A DNA stretch of 64,000 nt from assembly GCA_964035015.1 (NCBI GenBank), contig OZ035997.1:69894132-69958131 (forward strand), read 5' to 3'. Both the position numbers and the translations under genes were made by a program. Below are positions 24,982 through 37,202 of the stretch, piece by piece (positions within the stretch are counted from its first letter, which is position 1; the number at the start of each line of letters is the position of its first letter). The notes below the pieces were generated by a model that did no database searches, was not told where the DNA came from, and was given only the letters and a program-made list of their open reading frames with translations. The stretch comes from Corallium rubrum. Its lineage: Eukaryota > Cnidaria > Anthozoa > Scleralcyonacea > Coralliidae.

Positions 24982-26939
24982 GATCCAATCACGTTCCCAG
25001 AGCCAAATATGCCCGGCCGTTTGGGCAACTCAAATGGCTCTGGGACAATCCATTTGAAATACAGGAAAAAGTGTGTATTTGGGGGCATGCACCGTTGGTA
25101 TTTTTGTACCCAGACCCACACAAACCTTCAGGACGGCCGTTCAATATTCTGCAAAATACATTGACATGTTGGCTGATTCTGGAATTTACTTTTAACAAAT
25201 AGCAGTAGAAACGTTGTAAGAATATAATCGTGGCTGGTTTGTGATGCGATAAAGTATTACTTGGTAGAAATTTATGGAAAAAAGACTGATAAATGGAAAA
25301 TAATGCACCAGGTGTGATAGTGATCGATGATCAGTTCACGAGATGAAACCCACTTTTAATTCTTGTTTATTCAAACTTATATGAACACGAGAATATCGTA
25401 TTATTGTTCTGAATATTATTCGAATATTCGTAGACAGCTACAAGGTAAATTACAACGAAATCTGGAATTTTAAAAACTTATTTCATGTATATAGTACTGC
25501 ATGTATATCTTTCAAATAAAAGGTGACCATGGTGGTATGTTTGTCATTTGTTGATTTGCAACATTTGATTTGTTACATGTTTTAATCCACTTGTTTGTGT
25601 GTAATCGAAATAATCGACACTGTAGCTTTCTGAGGTTTAATAATTTATTAATTCATATTACATCTGTTTATACCGATCTATGTGATTGAAGATTCAAGTA
25701 CTAGTGGCTGAACCTCACTATGAACCAGCCATATTTGTATGGCCTGTTATTGCCCATTTGAGTATGGCGAAAAAATTCTATGCATAAAAAAATAACAGAG
25801 TGAGAGGTTCTTCCTTTACTTATTTTTAAACATTAACTTTAAAGTACTTAACACCAAAGATGTGAGGGGCAGGTGGCACATGCTCACATTTAGCTAATAT
25901 ATGATTTATAATTAACAATTAGACAACGAACCCAAGTTTTCCATGAGCGAATAGTCAACGAGGCAAAGCCAAGTTCACTATCGCTCATAGAAAACAAGGG
26001 CGAGTTGTCTAATTGTTTTAGTATAAATTCACCAGCAAAAGTTAAATAAATTCTCGACCATAACATATTCTTCGAGGCTCGCTTAATACATTTTTAACTG
26101 CCAACAACAAACGTTCAACAGTCATTTCGGACATCTCCTTGGCCCATACAATAACTGATGGAAAAGTAAAGTTTTCTTGCATAATTTAGCATGGATTTTC
26201 ACGTACAATATTGAAACAATATATGTCCACTCATTTGATTTGTAAAAGTGACAAAAAGTTGAAAGAAACATTCAATTTAGCATATAGTTTACATCACGAA
26301 ATCTTGTCAACACAAGCGTAATTTTGAAATGTGTTTTGTTTGCAGTTATTTCGTTTTAAACGAACACAGATAAACAATTTAACGCTCTTACCATTAATAA
26401 TTCCCATTCTAACCATTTTGTAGCCGTTTTTGTTTTCTATAGAACGTATTGCTTCGCCTAAATGTTCAATTTCTTCTTTCATTTGCCAACTCCGTTATAA
26501 TTTCGGCGCCATTTTTGCTTAACAGAACAACCGCTGGCTCTAATGATCATTGTTCGTGATATATACTACGCATTTTGTCATTGGTCATTTTTTTTAAAAG
26601 AATGACTTTCATTGGTTTATCCCAGAGGTTTATATCACCAATTATAAACTCCTGCAATAGCCAATGAAATTCGAGGATTTGCATTATAAACTTGTAAATT
26701 TATACTAACAAGATATATAACACCCCTTGATTGAAAGTCGTGATATTGGATTTTGATTTCATTTGTCACAGTCTAGTTCAGTTGTAAAATTTACTAAAGT
26801 TTGTGGAGCCCTTCATCAAATTAAAACCAAGGGCACCACCTTTTTAACTTTATACCCAAAACACTGCTTAAATATATCAACTTTACTCTTAAAAACATTA
26901 CAACCAGGCTCGTGTAGGCTTTTGTACTGTTAAGGGAAA
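24982..26939. other. No supported gene
   Basis: AT-rich sequence with a foldback repeat at 25915-26016. A 50-60-codon frame at 26294-26482 contains a splice-donor-like GTAAGAG but has no other support. Confidence 0.4.
25915..26016. repeat. Foldback repeat
   Basis: ACAATTAGACAAC at the left end is complementary to GTTGTCTAATTGT at the right end, and pairing continues inward through AAGTTTTC...TGAGCGA...AGT. It is probably a small MITE. Confidence 0.7.
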
Positions 26940-27888
26940 ATGTCGAAAAGAAAGAAAGAAAATCAAACCACTATATTTCAGTGGTTAAAAAAGAATGAAA
27001 GTGAAATGGACAGGTGAGTAAATATTTATATGTGAGCGTATTTATACTCTACAGTTTTGTTTGTTAATTTTATTAGCGTCACAATTTGTCACGATAAACG
27101 TAATACAAATAATAAAAAAATAAATAATGGCAAGGGATCCACAAAACCTTTAGCCAAGTACTGTTGGTCCATTAAAATAAGCTATGTGAGGTCATCCTAT
27201 GTATATTAACTAAACAAGCGTACTTTTAAATGTTTTTTAATTCTTAAAAGACATGTCAATTCATAGAAAATCTCTCAACATAAGGATATTAATATATGTT
27301 TTGACTATTTTTGGCTCCAGCCATAGTTCTGCATACAACCTCCAAAGTGCAAGTCGTTTTCTTGAAGGAAACAAGAAAACCTGAAATGAGGCAACTGCAC
27401 CAACGCCAGAGGAAAAACAGGCTGAGAATGCAAACGATGAAGTCCCTGCTTCTGCTGATGACAGCATTGAGTTAGTCCAATATTTTTTTTATTTTCAATT
27501 TCATAAAGAAACTTAAGTCAGAGTTAACTTTGTTCACATTTTTAGGAGTTTCCATCTTTACTTTACATTTGTTTCGTTACAGTGACTTGAACTTATTAAC
27601 AGAACCGGATCAACCCAGTGAAGGTATTAATTTTCCCAAGCGCCACTTTGGGCGTCAACATAAGAGATCATTTAAAGCTGTGTGGTTTGAGCGATTTAAA
27701 TGGCTTCACTATAATGAGAAGACAGATGCGGTATTTTGTTTCACATGCAAAAAATCGTTACAACACAATGCACTATCGTCGGTTCCCAGCAACGCTGATG
27801 TGACGCGTTTATTAGGGGAGGATATTCAAACTGGAAGAAGGCTATGGAAAAAGGCAGAGGTTTTCAGCTATACCAATACTGTTCTTAC

Positions 27889-28801
27889 CAGGGCCGTAGA
27901 TAGCGGGGGGGGGGGGGGGGGGGGGAGAAGAATTTAAAATGAAGTCGAATCACCGCTGTAGAGAAACGTTTTCTGACCGCCCCAACCAGGAATCGAACTC
28001 AAGGTCTCTGGTTTCACGCACCAGTGCTCTACCACTGAGCTATTGGGTAAATAGCTCAGTGGTAGAGCACTGGTACGTGAAACCAGAGACCTTGGGTTCG
28101 ATTCCTGGTTGGGGCGGTCAGAAAACTTTTCTCTACAGCGGTGATTCGACTTCATTTGAAATTATTCTTCTTCTCGTTCAGAAGTTCGTTACGAAGTTCA
28201 AAGTTCGTTTTGAACTACGCAATTGATTGCCGACTACTTGGAACCAAAAAAAAACAAGAAGTCAATCAAATGCATAGTTTAAAACGAGCTTTGAACTTCC
28301 CAACAAACTTGCGAACTTTGGAACGAACTTCCGAACATTTCGGTGAAAAATGAGTAGCAAATGACTGCAAAATAATTACTCTAATGGGATAAAGCGCGAA
28401 CGCAACGTGAAAACTCATTGTCAGAGTTATGATATTAAACGACTAGTTAGTTCTTATACTGTGACACTGGGAACAAATGCTGCTGAAGGACAACCAAATA
28501 TTTAAGAACTTCTGAACATTTTGGTGAAAAGTGTCAAGTGAGTTGCAAATGACTGTAGTTGTCTTTGTAAATATGTAATACTGTAGTTTTAGACAATCAT
28601 CTGTATAAATGAGAGAATGTGTCTTAAAAAATATGTTTTAAAATGTTGGAAATTTTGCTCAAATATGATGTCAGATCGCGGGAAATGCCATTTCAGAGAC
28701 TCAAATTTCAAAAATTTCCCGGGGGACCATACTCCCGGACCCCCCTAGAAATTGGGCACTCTTGCTGCCCCCCTGACTAAAAAATCCTGCCTACAGCCCT
28801 G
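27889..28801. mobile_element. Non-autonomous hAT element, 913 bp, with perfect 8-bp target duplication
   Basis: The left end CAGGGCCGTAG and right end CTACAGCCCTG are terminal inverted repeats. GTTCTTAC flanks both sides (27881-27888 and 28802-28809). It is inserted in the coding sequence of the surrounding hAT transposase gene. It contains a 22-G run and a palindromic SINE pair; no coding capacity is seen. Confidence 0.88.
27937..28155. repeat. Head-to-head pair of tRNA-derived SINE units forming a ~220-bp palindrome
   Basis: The arms 27937-28044 and 28051-28155 are near-perfect reverse complements around GGGTAA. Each arm holds an A box (AGCTCAGTGGTAGAGC) and a B box (GGTTCGATTCC). The same peptide is encoded on both strands, which confirms the symmetry. 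Confidence 0.88.
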
Positions 28802-29299
28802 GTTCTTACCACTGCAAAGCTGTTACCAGATACATTGTTGCACCAAATGCCATGGGTAACATTGTTGATATGACATCCAGAGAATATGCAGCAGAAAGAT
28901 GCGTGAATTTAAATTTTCAGCTGATTTAAATTTTCAGTATTACTATATCTTGATTTAAGACTAGTTTTTTGTCAACAACATGCAATCATAGCTTTTCCAC
29001 AGTTTTATCGTAATTTCGAATATATACTAGCTAATCGCATGCATGTTTATAGCGATTTCTAATAATAAATTAAAAGTGTTTTTCAAATTTATTTTATTCC
29101 AATCTATATATAGGTACTTGCCCTTGGTATACTTCGAAATATCAACAAATATTCAGAACGCAGTATTTTACTCAATCATGGCCGATGAAACAGCTGACAT
29201 TTCAAACAAGGAGCAAGTTGTAGTTTGCATACGATGGGTGGACGATAATCTTCAGGTTTACGAAGATTTTATTGGACAGGACTACTGCTGATGATATAA

Positions 29300-30067
29300 T
29301 CAAAGTACTCACTGCTTATCGATATTCTGTCAATGAAATAATAACTTAGGCCTACGATTCTTAGTAAGATTTATAAGGATAAATTTCCACTGGGCGTATA
29401 TAAAATATCGCACGCGACTTTTTATATTGTTTTCTCACGCATGGAATAACAATGGGTACATATTGTGTGTGAACAGGGTTCGTGCTACTCCTTGAAGTCC
29501 TTAAATACTACTTGACTGAATTTCTGACTTTCAAGGGCACTTGAAAAGCCCAAGAAATTTACAGTTTTTAAAAAAATCCTTAAATGCTCCTTAAATTTTT
29601 TGTCAAACGTAAATTTATATTTTCGCTAAATAGAAGTAAAATCCATAGAAAAAAATTGTTGCCATGATCGCGATGCTATAAATGCGAGAAAGTGTGAGGT
29701 AAGTTGTTCAATTGATACAACTTGTAGAATGTTACATCAAGTAGAATTGATAGGAACCTACACTGGTCAATAAATTGTGGGTTCGGTCTTCCCGCCATTT
29801 TTTTTTTCAGAAATCAGTGAATCGTTCATTTTATAAACAATGAATCAAACATGCATGCAGGAGGAAATGTGTTTAATTCCGACTGGCTTTTCTCACACAT
29901 CATTACATATTCATAACACTTCGGCCAATGAGATGTCCTGATTTAAGTCACGTGTATATACCTGGAAACCCAGTCCAAATCAGAAGCTTAATTTATGCAA
30001 GTGGGCAGGGTTTCGAAGCTGAGAGAAATTGACGAGAAAACAATACATATGTAAATTCTAAATTTGA
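29300..30067. other. No supported gene
   Basis: AT-rich sequence without recognisable coding or strong repeats. Confidence 0.4.
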
Positions 30068-30170
30068 ATACTGTATTTAGAAATCTTTTCTAAATACAGT
30101 AAACTGTATTTAGAAATAATTTCTAAATACAGTTTACTGTATTTAGAAAAGATTTCTAAATATAGTGTTC
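30068..30170. repeat. 103-bp near-perfect palindrome built of nested palindromes
   Basis: The unit TTCTAAATACAGT alternates with its complement four times, so the whole block, centred at about 30119, is its own reverse complement except for a few bases. Confidence 0.9.
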
Positions 30171-30184
30171 AAAGTTAACATTAG

Positions 30185-30188
<4 letters not shown>

Positions 30189-30220
<32 letters not shown>
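30189..30220. repeat. (TA)n microsatellite
   Basis: Sixteen TA units. Confidence 0.95.
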
Positions 30221-30222
<2 letters not shown>

Positions 30223-30297
30223 TTTCAACAGTGAGACCAAGCACTCACAATTTATTACGCAAATAACATATTACAAACACGTTTTACCCTTTTAAAC

Positions 30298-30855
30298 TCA
30301 ACTACTATTTCGCGTTAAACGAAATGTTAACAGGCAATTATTAAATGTATTACCCGACAACATCAACTGTTCAGGAACAACATTTTGCTGAACCGGATTA
30401 TCAAATTCAGACCAGTCATATTCACTCAACAACGCATCCAGTGCTTCATATGCTGTGTCATAATTCAGTTCTTTCTTGTCATTTACCTCCTGAATAGAAA
30501 CAACCTCGTCATCCTTCAATACGCATGGTCCAACACTGCTTGATACGGCCATTCTCTGCTCTTTATCGGCCTTCTCGTACGCAAATAAAGCAGACGAAAT
30601 ATGGCCCGTTCGCTCGCGTATTAGTTTTTCCTCATGCTTTCCTTGAAATAAATTTGTAGGTGTAGTTACCCGAAGACAGTGAGCTGTCTTTGTCTCTCGA
30701 CCGGCTTCTTTCATCAAGGAAGGAAGAATTGAATTCAACTTATGAATACCTACAGGTGCATTGTCAAATTTATAATCTGTTTTACTCGGCCGAAAGTAAA
30801 ATGCTTCATCAATTCTTTCTAACCCCCTAACCAAAGAGATATACTGCTTAAACAT
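30298..30855 (-). pseudogene. Crypton-like tyrosine recombinase fragment
   Basis: The 185-codon frame holds the C-terminal half of a tyrosine recombinase of the KIAA1958/Crypton type. THC/AHCLR (the His-x-x-Arg box) is followed by LIRERTGHISS (second His) and YEKAD, where the catalytic Tyr is expected. The N-terminal half with the first Arg is missing, so it is incomplete. It lies on the same strand as, and about 200 bases downstream of, the large damaged gene at 31054-34752, but no link is evident. Confidence 0.7.
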
Positions 30856-31053
30856 ATCAACAAGACATGGCTTAGGGAACGGTCATTATTTATGGCGGGG
30901 GTTGGGGCTGAAGAGAAACTATTTTGACACCAAAAATTTTTTTACCCAATGAAATCAAGACCAGAAATTCAAACTACCCAACCATGTATGTGTAAATAAA
31001 ATCTTTTACCCAACCCAAGTAAAAATATTCTTATAATTTAACATACCATAATT

Positions 31054-34000
31054 TCACTGTAATTCTGACAAAGCCCAATTTCCAGCATACCGTCCATAAC
31101 GTGTTTGAACAACAAGAGGAACTGGATCAACAGTTTGTAGGTGTTCACTTTCATGTTCATCTCCAGTCTCACTCTCTGATCCAAATTCTTCCAAAATAAG
31201 GTCCTGGTCACTTTCACTATCACTGTCAATGTCACTGCCCGTCTGGTCTTTGTGTTGCTGTTCCAAAACTTCTTCAATGGACCTGGCATGACTCTTCCGT
31301 AAGACATCAGCTGTAATTGCATTCAATTTTTCTTTTTTCTTCCCTTTCTTGTTCAACTTGTTTTTGTCAATGTACTTATCCAATTCTTGAATCTTTAATT
31401 TGTTGATTTCTCCTTGTAGTACCAGGTCGAGCCAGTTATACTCATCATACGTTTTCTCTTTCCTTTGATTCTGCTCTTTCTCTCTTGCTCTTGCTCGAAT
31501 TCCCTTTGCCGATTGCAGGTTTGTAAGATGTTCTATGGATGCAACAACATATTCTCTTTTTACATAGAATGTTTCCGAAAATTTTGTGACCTCATCTTGT
31601 TGCTGCAAGGAAATCTTGCCACCCTGAAACAATTTTGTAATGTTAGCTCTTGGTTGCCAATCATCTACATGTCTAGCAGCACCACTTTCTGTGCATGATG
31701 GTGGAACTGCCACAGGCATATAGTGAAATGGTCTCTCAGAGTCTGGGACAGGCTGGGGTACCCTCTTGGCTGGCAAACCAGTCCAGGAAACACAAGAATC
31801 ACATCTATCTTCATCTTTCTCGCATGCAAATTTGACAAATTCCATGAACAGTTCTCCAGTATTGTAATGGGTATAAAAAAAACGTCAGTACTTTCTCAAT
31901 ATATGCTGATCCAGGAACAGTCTTTTTTCCTGATGAACTTGATGCTGAGTTGTATTGTGTGAGATACTTTTGGTCGAAATAAAACAGCTCATGGTTGCTC
32001 TCAGACAAATATGACTTTATTCTTTCACCAAGAACTGGAGCTCCATCAATTCTCTCAACCAAAAGCTTTGATACGTGCCATGCATTTTTCTTCATCCTTT
32101 CCTCCTCCAATTCTTCATACTCTTTAATTCCCAAGGCATCTATCTCTTCCTGGGCCATTCCCTCAAACTTCTTAAACCGTTCCCACTCTATTGTGGAACC
32201 ATCCAGTACAGAATCACCAATGGTAGAATTGGTCCTTTCTGCTTCACCCTGCCCACTGTCTCCTCTTGATCTGTGGAGTTGAATCCTGTAATCAGGGCCA
32301 AACATTCGGCAGATTTCAGCATCGCGAAACTTTACTTCAAAGTTTGACACTCCAACTCCTGGGCCCGCATCTGTCAAGTCACACCATCTAGGTTTAACAA
32401 TTGGTAGTTGGAGATCTTTGATGATCATCAGAATGTCTTGACAGCATGTTGTGACATCTTGTATGGATTGGTGGAATTCACCACCCAATGGAGCTTCTTG
32501 AAAGCACTTTTCAATTCTTTCTTTCACATCAGTAAGCTTTGTGTGTATCCTTGAAAAAACTTGCTTCTCTGCTTGGCTTTCTAACATCTCACAAAAAGAT
32601 AGGGCTGGTTCAAGTTCTTTCTTTAAATTCTGTAGCCGCTCATTCTCATAGCAAGTATAAATACAGTGATTGAGTCCAGTTGCCTTTGTAAAGTCGTTTT
32701 CCTCCGTCATATCTTGGTAAAGGAAACAAGCATTGTGAACAACAGCACAGGTCTGTCTGAACTGGGCACTATAACTCTGGCCACTAGCTTGTACATGTAC
32801 TTCAAAAAGGTCTGGATTGCGTTGCCTCAATCTAAGAGTCTCACTGGCCCATGTTGATCCACTTGATCCAACTATAGCCTTTGGGCGTACAAACACAAAG
32901 TGACTATCTTCTTCCGTTACCAACTTCTCTTCCCCTACATCAGACATAGTTGTGGCTTTTGAGAATATGCGATGTGCGCCTGGGGTCTGGTATACAAGTT
33001 TCTCTGGCCAATCATATTTTGGAAGTGTCCTTGCTTTGTCAACATCTGTTAGTGTTAAAATTCTCTGATTTCTGGTGTTGGAAAAACCTTCTGAAGTACC
33101 AGGGCGCAAGTAGGCCTTGTCATCAATACTTCTCATAAATCATAGGTGAGAACATTCTTCAGCTTCTTTACCAAAATATGCAAATTTTACATTTTTCACA
33201 TGAGCTCTTTGGTAGTGAGTGTTCTCATTATCAATGTCTTCAGCCTTTGAAGGTTTCTCTGTGCAAAACAGTCCCTTTCCGCTATGTTTCTTTGCTTGAA
33301 TAGACCTTAAAGATTTTGGTTTGCTGAGATTGTAAACTGTTGTTGCACTCTTGATCATTTTCTTATTCTTGCATACCAATCCGTAATTTGCAATGTTAAG
33401 AAGATCCCTCTTCTTTACCCTGCTATTAGTGTACATAACCAAGTCATGCCTGCGCCCATGGTAGGTTGCCTTGTCCTCAATACTCTTTGCAACAAACTCT
33501 TCATCATCACTGTCTAATACGGATGTCCTCCCTTGACTTGTTTTCGCACGTCTTTTTACTCTAGCTTCTTCAAAAATTTTAATGGCTTTTCTTCTTTGCA
33601 TCTGTTTATGTTTTTATGTATTTTTCTTATCATTTGACTCTTCAGATAGCATACAATCAATGCTTTGCAATCTCTCCTTGTGTTGCTCTATATCATCCTC
33701 CATTTCTGTAATTACTGCATCATCCCATTTCCTCTCTTTGCTTCTAACCTGGTTGATTCTCTTTCAGTTGCTTCTGTAAGCTTTCTTTTCTTTTCATTCA
33801 ACACCATCGTAACTGAGTTTTCTGCTGTTCTTTTTGCATCTTTCCAAGATTCTACAACGTCTAAGACCTGTTAAAGTAAAGTAAATTAATCAGTGTTTCC
33901 AAGAAAAAAACTACTTGGGTTCACGATACATAGTCTATTTCATAAATTATAACCCCCAGGCATTTGACATGTTGCGGGGATCAAAAGCAGAAAATGCCTC

Positions 34001-34752
34001 ATACCATGGGAAAAAGTAGATTGATGAAAATGGTAATATTTTATGATGAATCCATACCTTGCTAGTGTCTGTTTTGACACTGTCCACATCGATTCCAAGC
34101 TTATCGATTTGGCTCCTTGTCCGATTGGCACTGAGCATAACTCTTACAACTCTTCTATCCCATTCAGTGTCGACTGTACTCAATATTCCGTGAACTTTGT
34201 CAGCATCAAGATCCATTTTCTCAACGAATCTGTCTTCAGTGTTCTGTTCTGCACAAATCATATTCAGAAAAACTTCAATTCCAAAACTGTCTGGTCGTAG
34301 CACGATAAATTTCTTATTCAGGCTCTTTACATAAATAATGTAGACAGGGAGACCCCATTCTTGATGTAACAGTGTGCATAGGTGAACGCGTTGACGAATG
34401 GGGGTGCCCTGTTTTGAAAAGCGAAGAAGAGTTCAACTGTTTCGTCGAATGCAAGAAAACTACAGTCATATTCCCTGCCATCGTCTGCCACATAATCCGA
34501 TTTTAGCAAGTCAAAAACCGCCAAAAGACCTTGGATCTTTTGTTTCTTTTTTTCATTTGATTTTAAGTGACTTTCTTGTAGTAACTTTTCGAGAACTCGC
34601 CGGTTATCCTTTACAGAGCACGGCTGTAATGACTTGCACAGATGATCACTAAAGCGTGCTTGTCGAATTAAATCAGCTCTTGCATCATTCTTTGATCTCA
34701 ACACAGCTGAATGTAATTTTCTTGGTCTGCCAATCTTTACTTGCTCATCCAT
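31054..34752 (-). pseudogene. Damaged multi-exon gene with integrase-like motif and SAP-like region
   Basis: Exons: 34752-34058 (donor GTATGG), intron of 190 bases, then 33867-31054 (acceptor TTTAACAG). Breaks are a phase change at a G run near 34401, another near 33725, an in-frame TGA at 33140-33142, and a phase change at an A run near 31876. Near the middle (about 32250-32380) CDLTDAGPGVG is followed 41 residues later by SGQGEAERTNS, which resembles the last Asp and Glu of a DDE integrase fold. The C-terminal part has a SAP-like LKIQELDKYIDKNKL helix pair and an acidic tail. No named family is recognised; it is probably transposon-derived. Confidence 0.55.
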
Positions 34753-34903
34753 ATGTATGTAGAATTTACATGTGGCGTCTTCACGCGTGAAATAAAATCA
34801 GTGACATTTGACGAGACCCGACGTTGATCCGATATAGTTCCGAACACCACTCGGGAGTCGAGTATGGACCGGGTACCAAACAATGATTATCGATCATGCC
34901 ATC
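34753..34903. promoter_or_regulatory. Divergent promoter between the SAP-like and SAM-domain genes
   Basis: Only 151 bases separate the two start codons, so both genes must use this interval. No TATA box is evident. Confidence 0.5.
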
Positions 34904-36170
34904 ATGGCGACTGGTGAAAACGAATTCGAAAGCTTTCTGAAGTCAATTGATCTTGCTAAGGAATATTTGGAACGATTTAAGGAGACTGGTTTCGACGACA
35001 TTGGTTTAGTCAAGTCACTGGAATTGGAGGAACAGCGGCAGATGTTTGATCTGGTGGGTTTATCAGCGAAACCAGGACATCTGTTGAAGTTCAAGAAGGC
35101 TGTAGCTGCATATTTTCGCAGTCCAGACGACACGGGTGTATTAAACACATCAACACAACGAATTGATAATTGTGTTCAAAGCACCGTACCTCAGAAGGAG
35201 GTTCAAAAAAGTAAGTGTTGTTGTCGTTGTATCCTGTGTGTTCCTTACATGTATTAAAAGCCTTTCAATTTTCATGATTCATCCTCACGTGTGTCAAACA
35301 TAACTTAAATTTAATAATGGAATTTTCATAACGTGCTGGGCATTTTTAATACTATTTAATAACTTTCAAAATATATCAAAAGAATTTAAAATAAATATAT
35401 ATTTACTTTTAAATTTATTTTTAATAGCCATTTCACTGATTGGTGGAAAATTTGTCCTGGGTGGGAATGCCAAACCCAAAGAAAAGGAACCCTGGGAAAA
35501 GTATGTGACACCAAATGTGAAATCTGAGAGGCTGACTTATCACAACAACTTGACTAAGGAAATCTACCTATCAGCCTATACTAGTAAGCAATCTGGATTC
35601 CAAGCTTATTTAAATGGGCAGCGTTGGTTTCGCTGGGGAATTGAATGCAGCCTACAAAAACTTGAGAAGGTTGTATCATCATACAAAAATGGCCAAATCC
35701 CAAAAGAGAATATAGACTGTGCAAGGTACAGGGAATTTCCAGAGGATGTGAAGATGGCGGATGTGAGTAAGAGCCAAAGAGCATTGGACCACATTACGAC
35801 CACAATAAAAACAATAAATGAGGAAAAAAGTAAGCTGCTGAATAGGAACAAGGAACTATATGGGGATAATCTAGAGCCGAAGAATTGGGCAAGCAATGAA
35901 ATTGCTTTTATTCAAGCCAAGACAATGCAGGCAGAGGAAATGCTGAAGGAATCTGAGCATATTGCTCATGACATTGAACATGTGAGCAATCACTTGAAGA
36001 AGAGATTTAATTCGGCCTCTGTCAATGAAAATGAGAAAAAAAGAAAAGCAAAAAGAGCCAAAGAACAAAGATCAAAGGCAAAGAAGAAGAGAAGTGATGT
36101 AGCTAAATCTAAAGTGACCTGTCTAAACAAGGAAAGTGACATGTCAAGTGACACGCCAAACATGAGCTGA
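34904..36170 (+). CDS. Two-exon gene with SAM domain and Lys-rich coiled coil
   Basis: Coding exons are 34904-35210 (donor GTAAGT) and 35428-36170 (acceptor TTAATAG); their summed length is exactly 350 codons with no break. Residues about 4-70 fit a sterile alpha motif (FESFLKSIDLAKEYLERF...LGLSAKPGHLLKF), a protein or RNA interaction module. Exon 2 carries a conserved-looking Trp/Tyr-rich segment (NGQRWFRWGIE), then a long coiled coil and a Lys/Arg-rich, nuclear-localisation-like C terminus. It shares a promoter region with the damaged divergent gene, and the two may be partners of one mobile element. No named family is recognised. Confidence 0.72.
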
Positions 36171-37013
36171 GCCTGAGGACTTTATATTTAACAAGTTTGA
36201 CAAATTGTATATTAATTACTTGATCTATGAAATGTTTATTTAAAATCCTTTCACTCATTGCTAGTCACTCCCCTCATGGTCTCGTTGCTTACCTAAACTA
36301 TCACGATTGTTTACAATGTTTTACCTAAAACATCACGATGGTTACTGGACTGTTAGCTTACAGTGTCTTACTTAATAAGAAAAATACCATGAAATAAAAA
36401 CATTGGATGTATTCAGATATTTGAAATAATTATGTTGTCTTTTGACTTTTTAAAATGACGTTTCATAACCTTCAGAATTCTTTAATATATCATCTCAAAA
36501 CGCAGGAAATAGCATTTCAGAGACTATATTTCAGAAGCCTGGTTTCTGGTTTCCATTTGGTCACTAGTGCTCATTGACACAGTTGCTGCTGGGATAGGAT
36601 TTATTCTATCCCAGCAACTGCCGTCGACCGCTTGTGACCCACCAACATCCAAATGTCAGTCAGGATTCAAATTTCCAAGGGAAAGCACAATACACCCCAC
36701 CTTACTATTAATTTTGACAAACTAGGCTAACCCGAAGTATCATCTGCCAGCACTAGGTAGATAATGCTGGCATGCGTGTAGTCCCCATTTATAACAAGGG
36801 TGTCCACAGTTAGTAAGGCTCTCATTTGTACTGTATACTCTACTGACAAATGTACTTTTGGATGAAGTGCCAACTGAAGATATTTGAACCAAGGCTACAT
36901 TATGTGCAGTCTAAGATGAGTAAAGTCATAGTCAGCACTAAATTATGAGTTTTAAGAAATGATTTTATTAACCTTTTCACCACCACGTTAAGCTATTTAG
37001 AATTTTATTCTGG
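36171..37013. other. No gene; repeat fragments
   Basis: It contains a hairpin (GTTGCTGCTGGGATAG pairing with CTATCCCAGCAAC, 36582-36618) and a fragment near 36490 resembling the end of the hAT element at 28670. Confidence 0.4.
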
Positions 37014-37202
37014 TTAAACACTTTGAAGCCTGAACACAGCAATTGTCGTTTTTGGTAATTAGCCTGCTGAGCCTGAACACGGCAATTGCCGTTTTCTCAA
37101 TTAACAATCTTTTTGTTGTTGAAACGTCAATTGCCGCGGTCGGTTACGGTAAATTTACACGTGAAGACTTTTGATACACTTATAAATGATGAGGACAGTG
37201 AA

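Larger units (their letters stand above)
26940..29291 (+). pseudogene. hAT-family transposase gene (TTF-type zinc finger), decayed and interrupted
   Basis: Exon 1 begins at the ATG at 26940 (Met-Ser-Lys-Arg-Lys) and ends at a GTGAGT donor at 27014. A later exon (about 27585-27888) has the TTF-type zinc-finger signature KRSFKAVWFERFKWLHYNE...FCFTCKKS. After the inserted element at 27889-28801 the frame resumes (KLLPDTLLHQMPWVTLL). A further exon (about 29115-29285) holds SIMADETADISNKEQVVVCIRW, the start of the DDE-like domain of this group. The rest is lost. This is the same lineage as the hAT remnant at 41012. Confidence 0.75.

Noticed and set aside
26294-26482. Possible host exon (Met-Lys-Glu-Glu-Ile) with a GTAAGAG donor
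   Set aside because: A single short frame without a matching acceptor, homologue or neighbouring exon.
20975-28120. tRNA genes on the minus strand near 21,100 and 21,400 and on both strands near 28,000
   Set aside because: A and B boxes are present, but the acceptor and anticodon stems do not fit a functional tRNA, and the units are repeated with SINE-type flanks.
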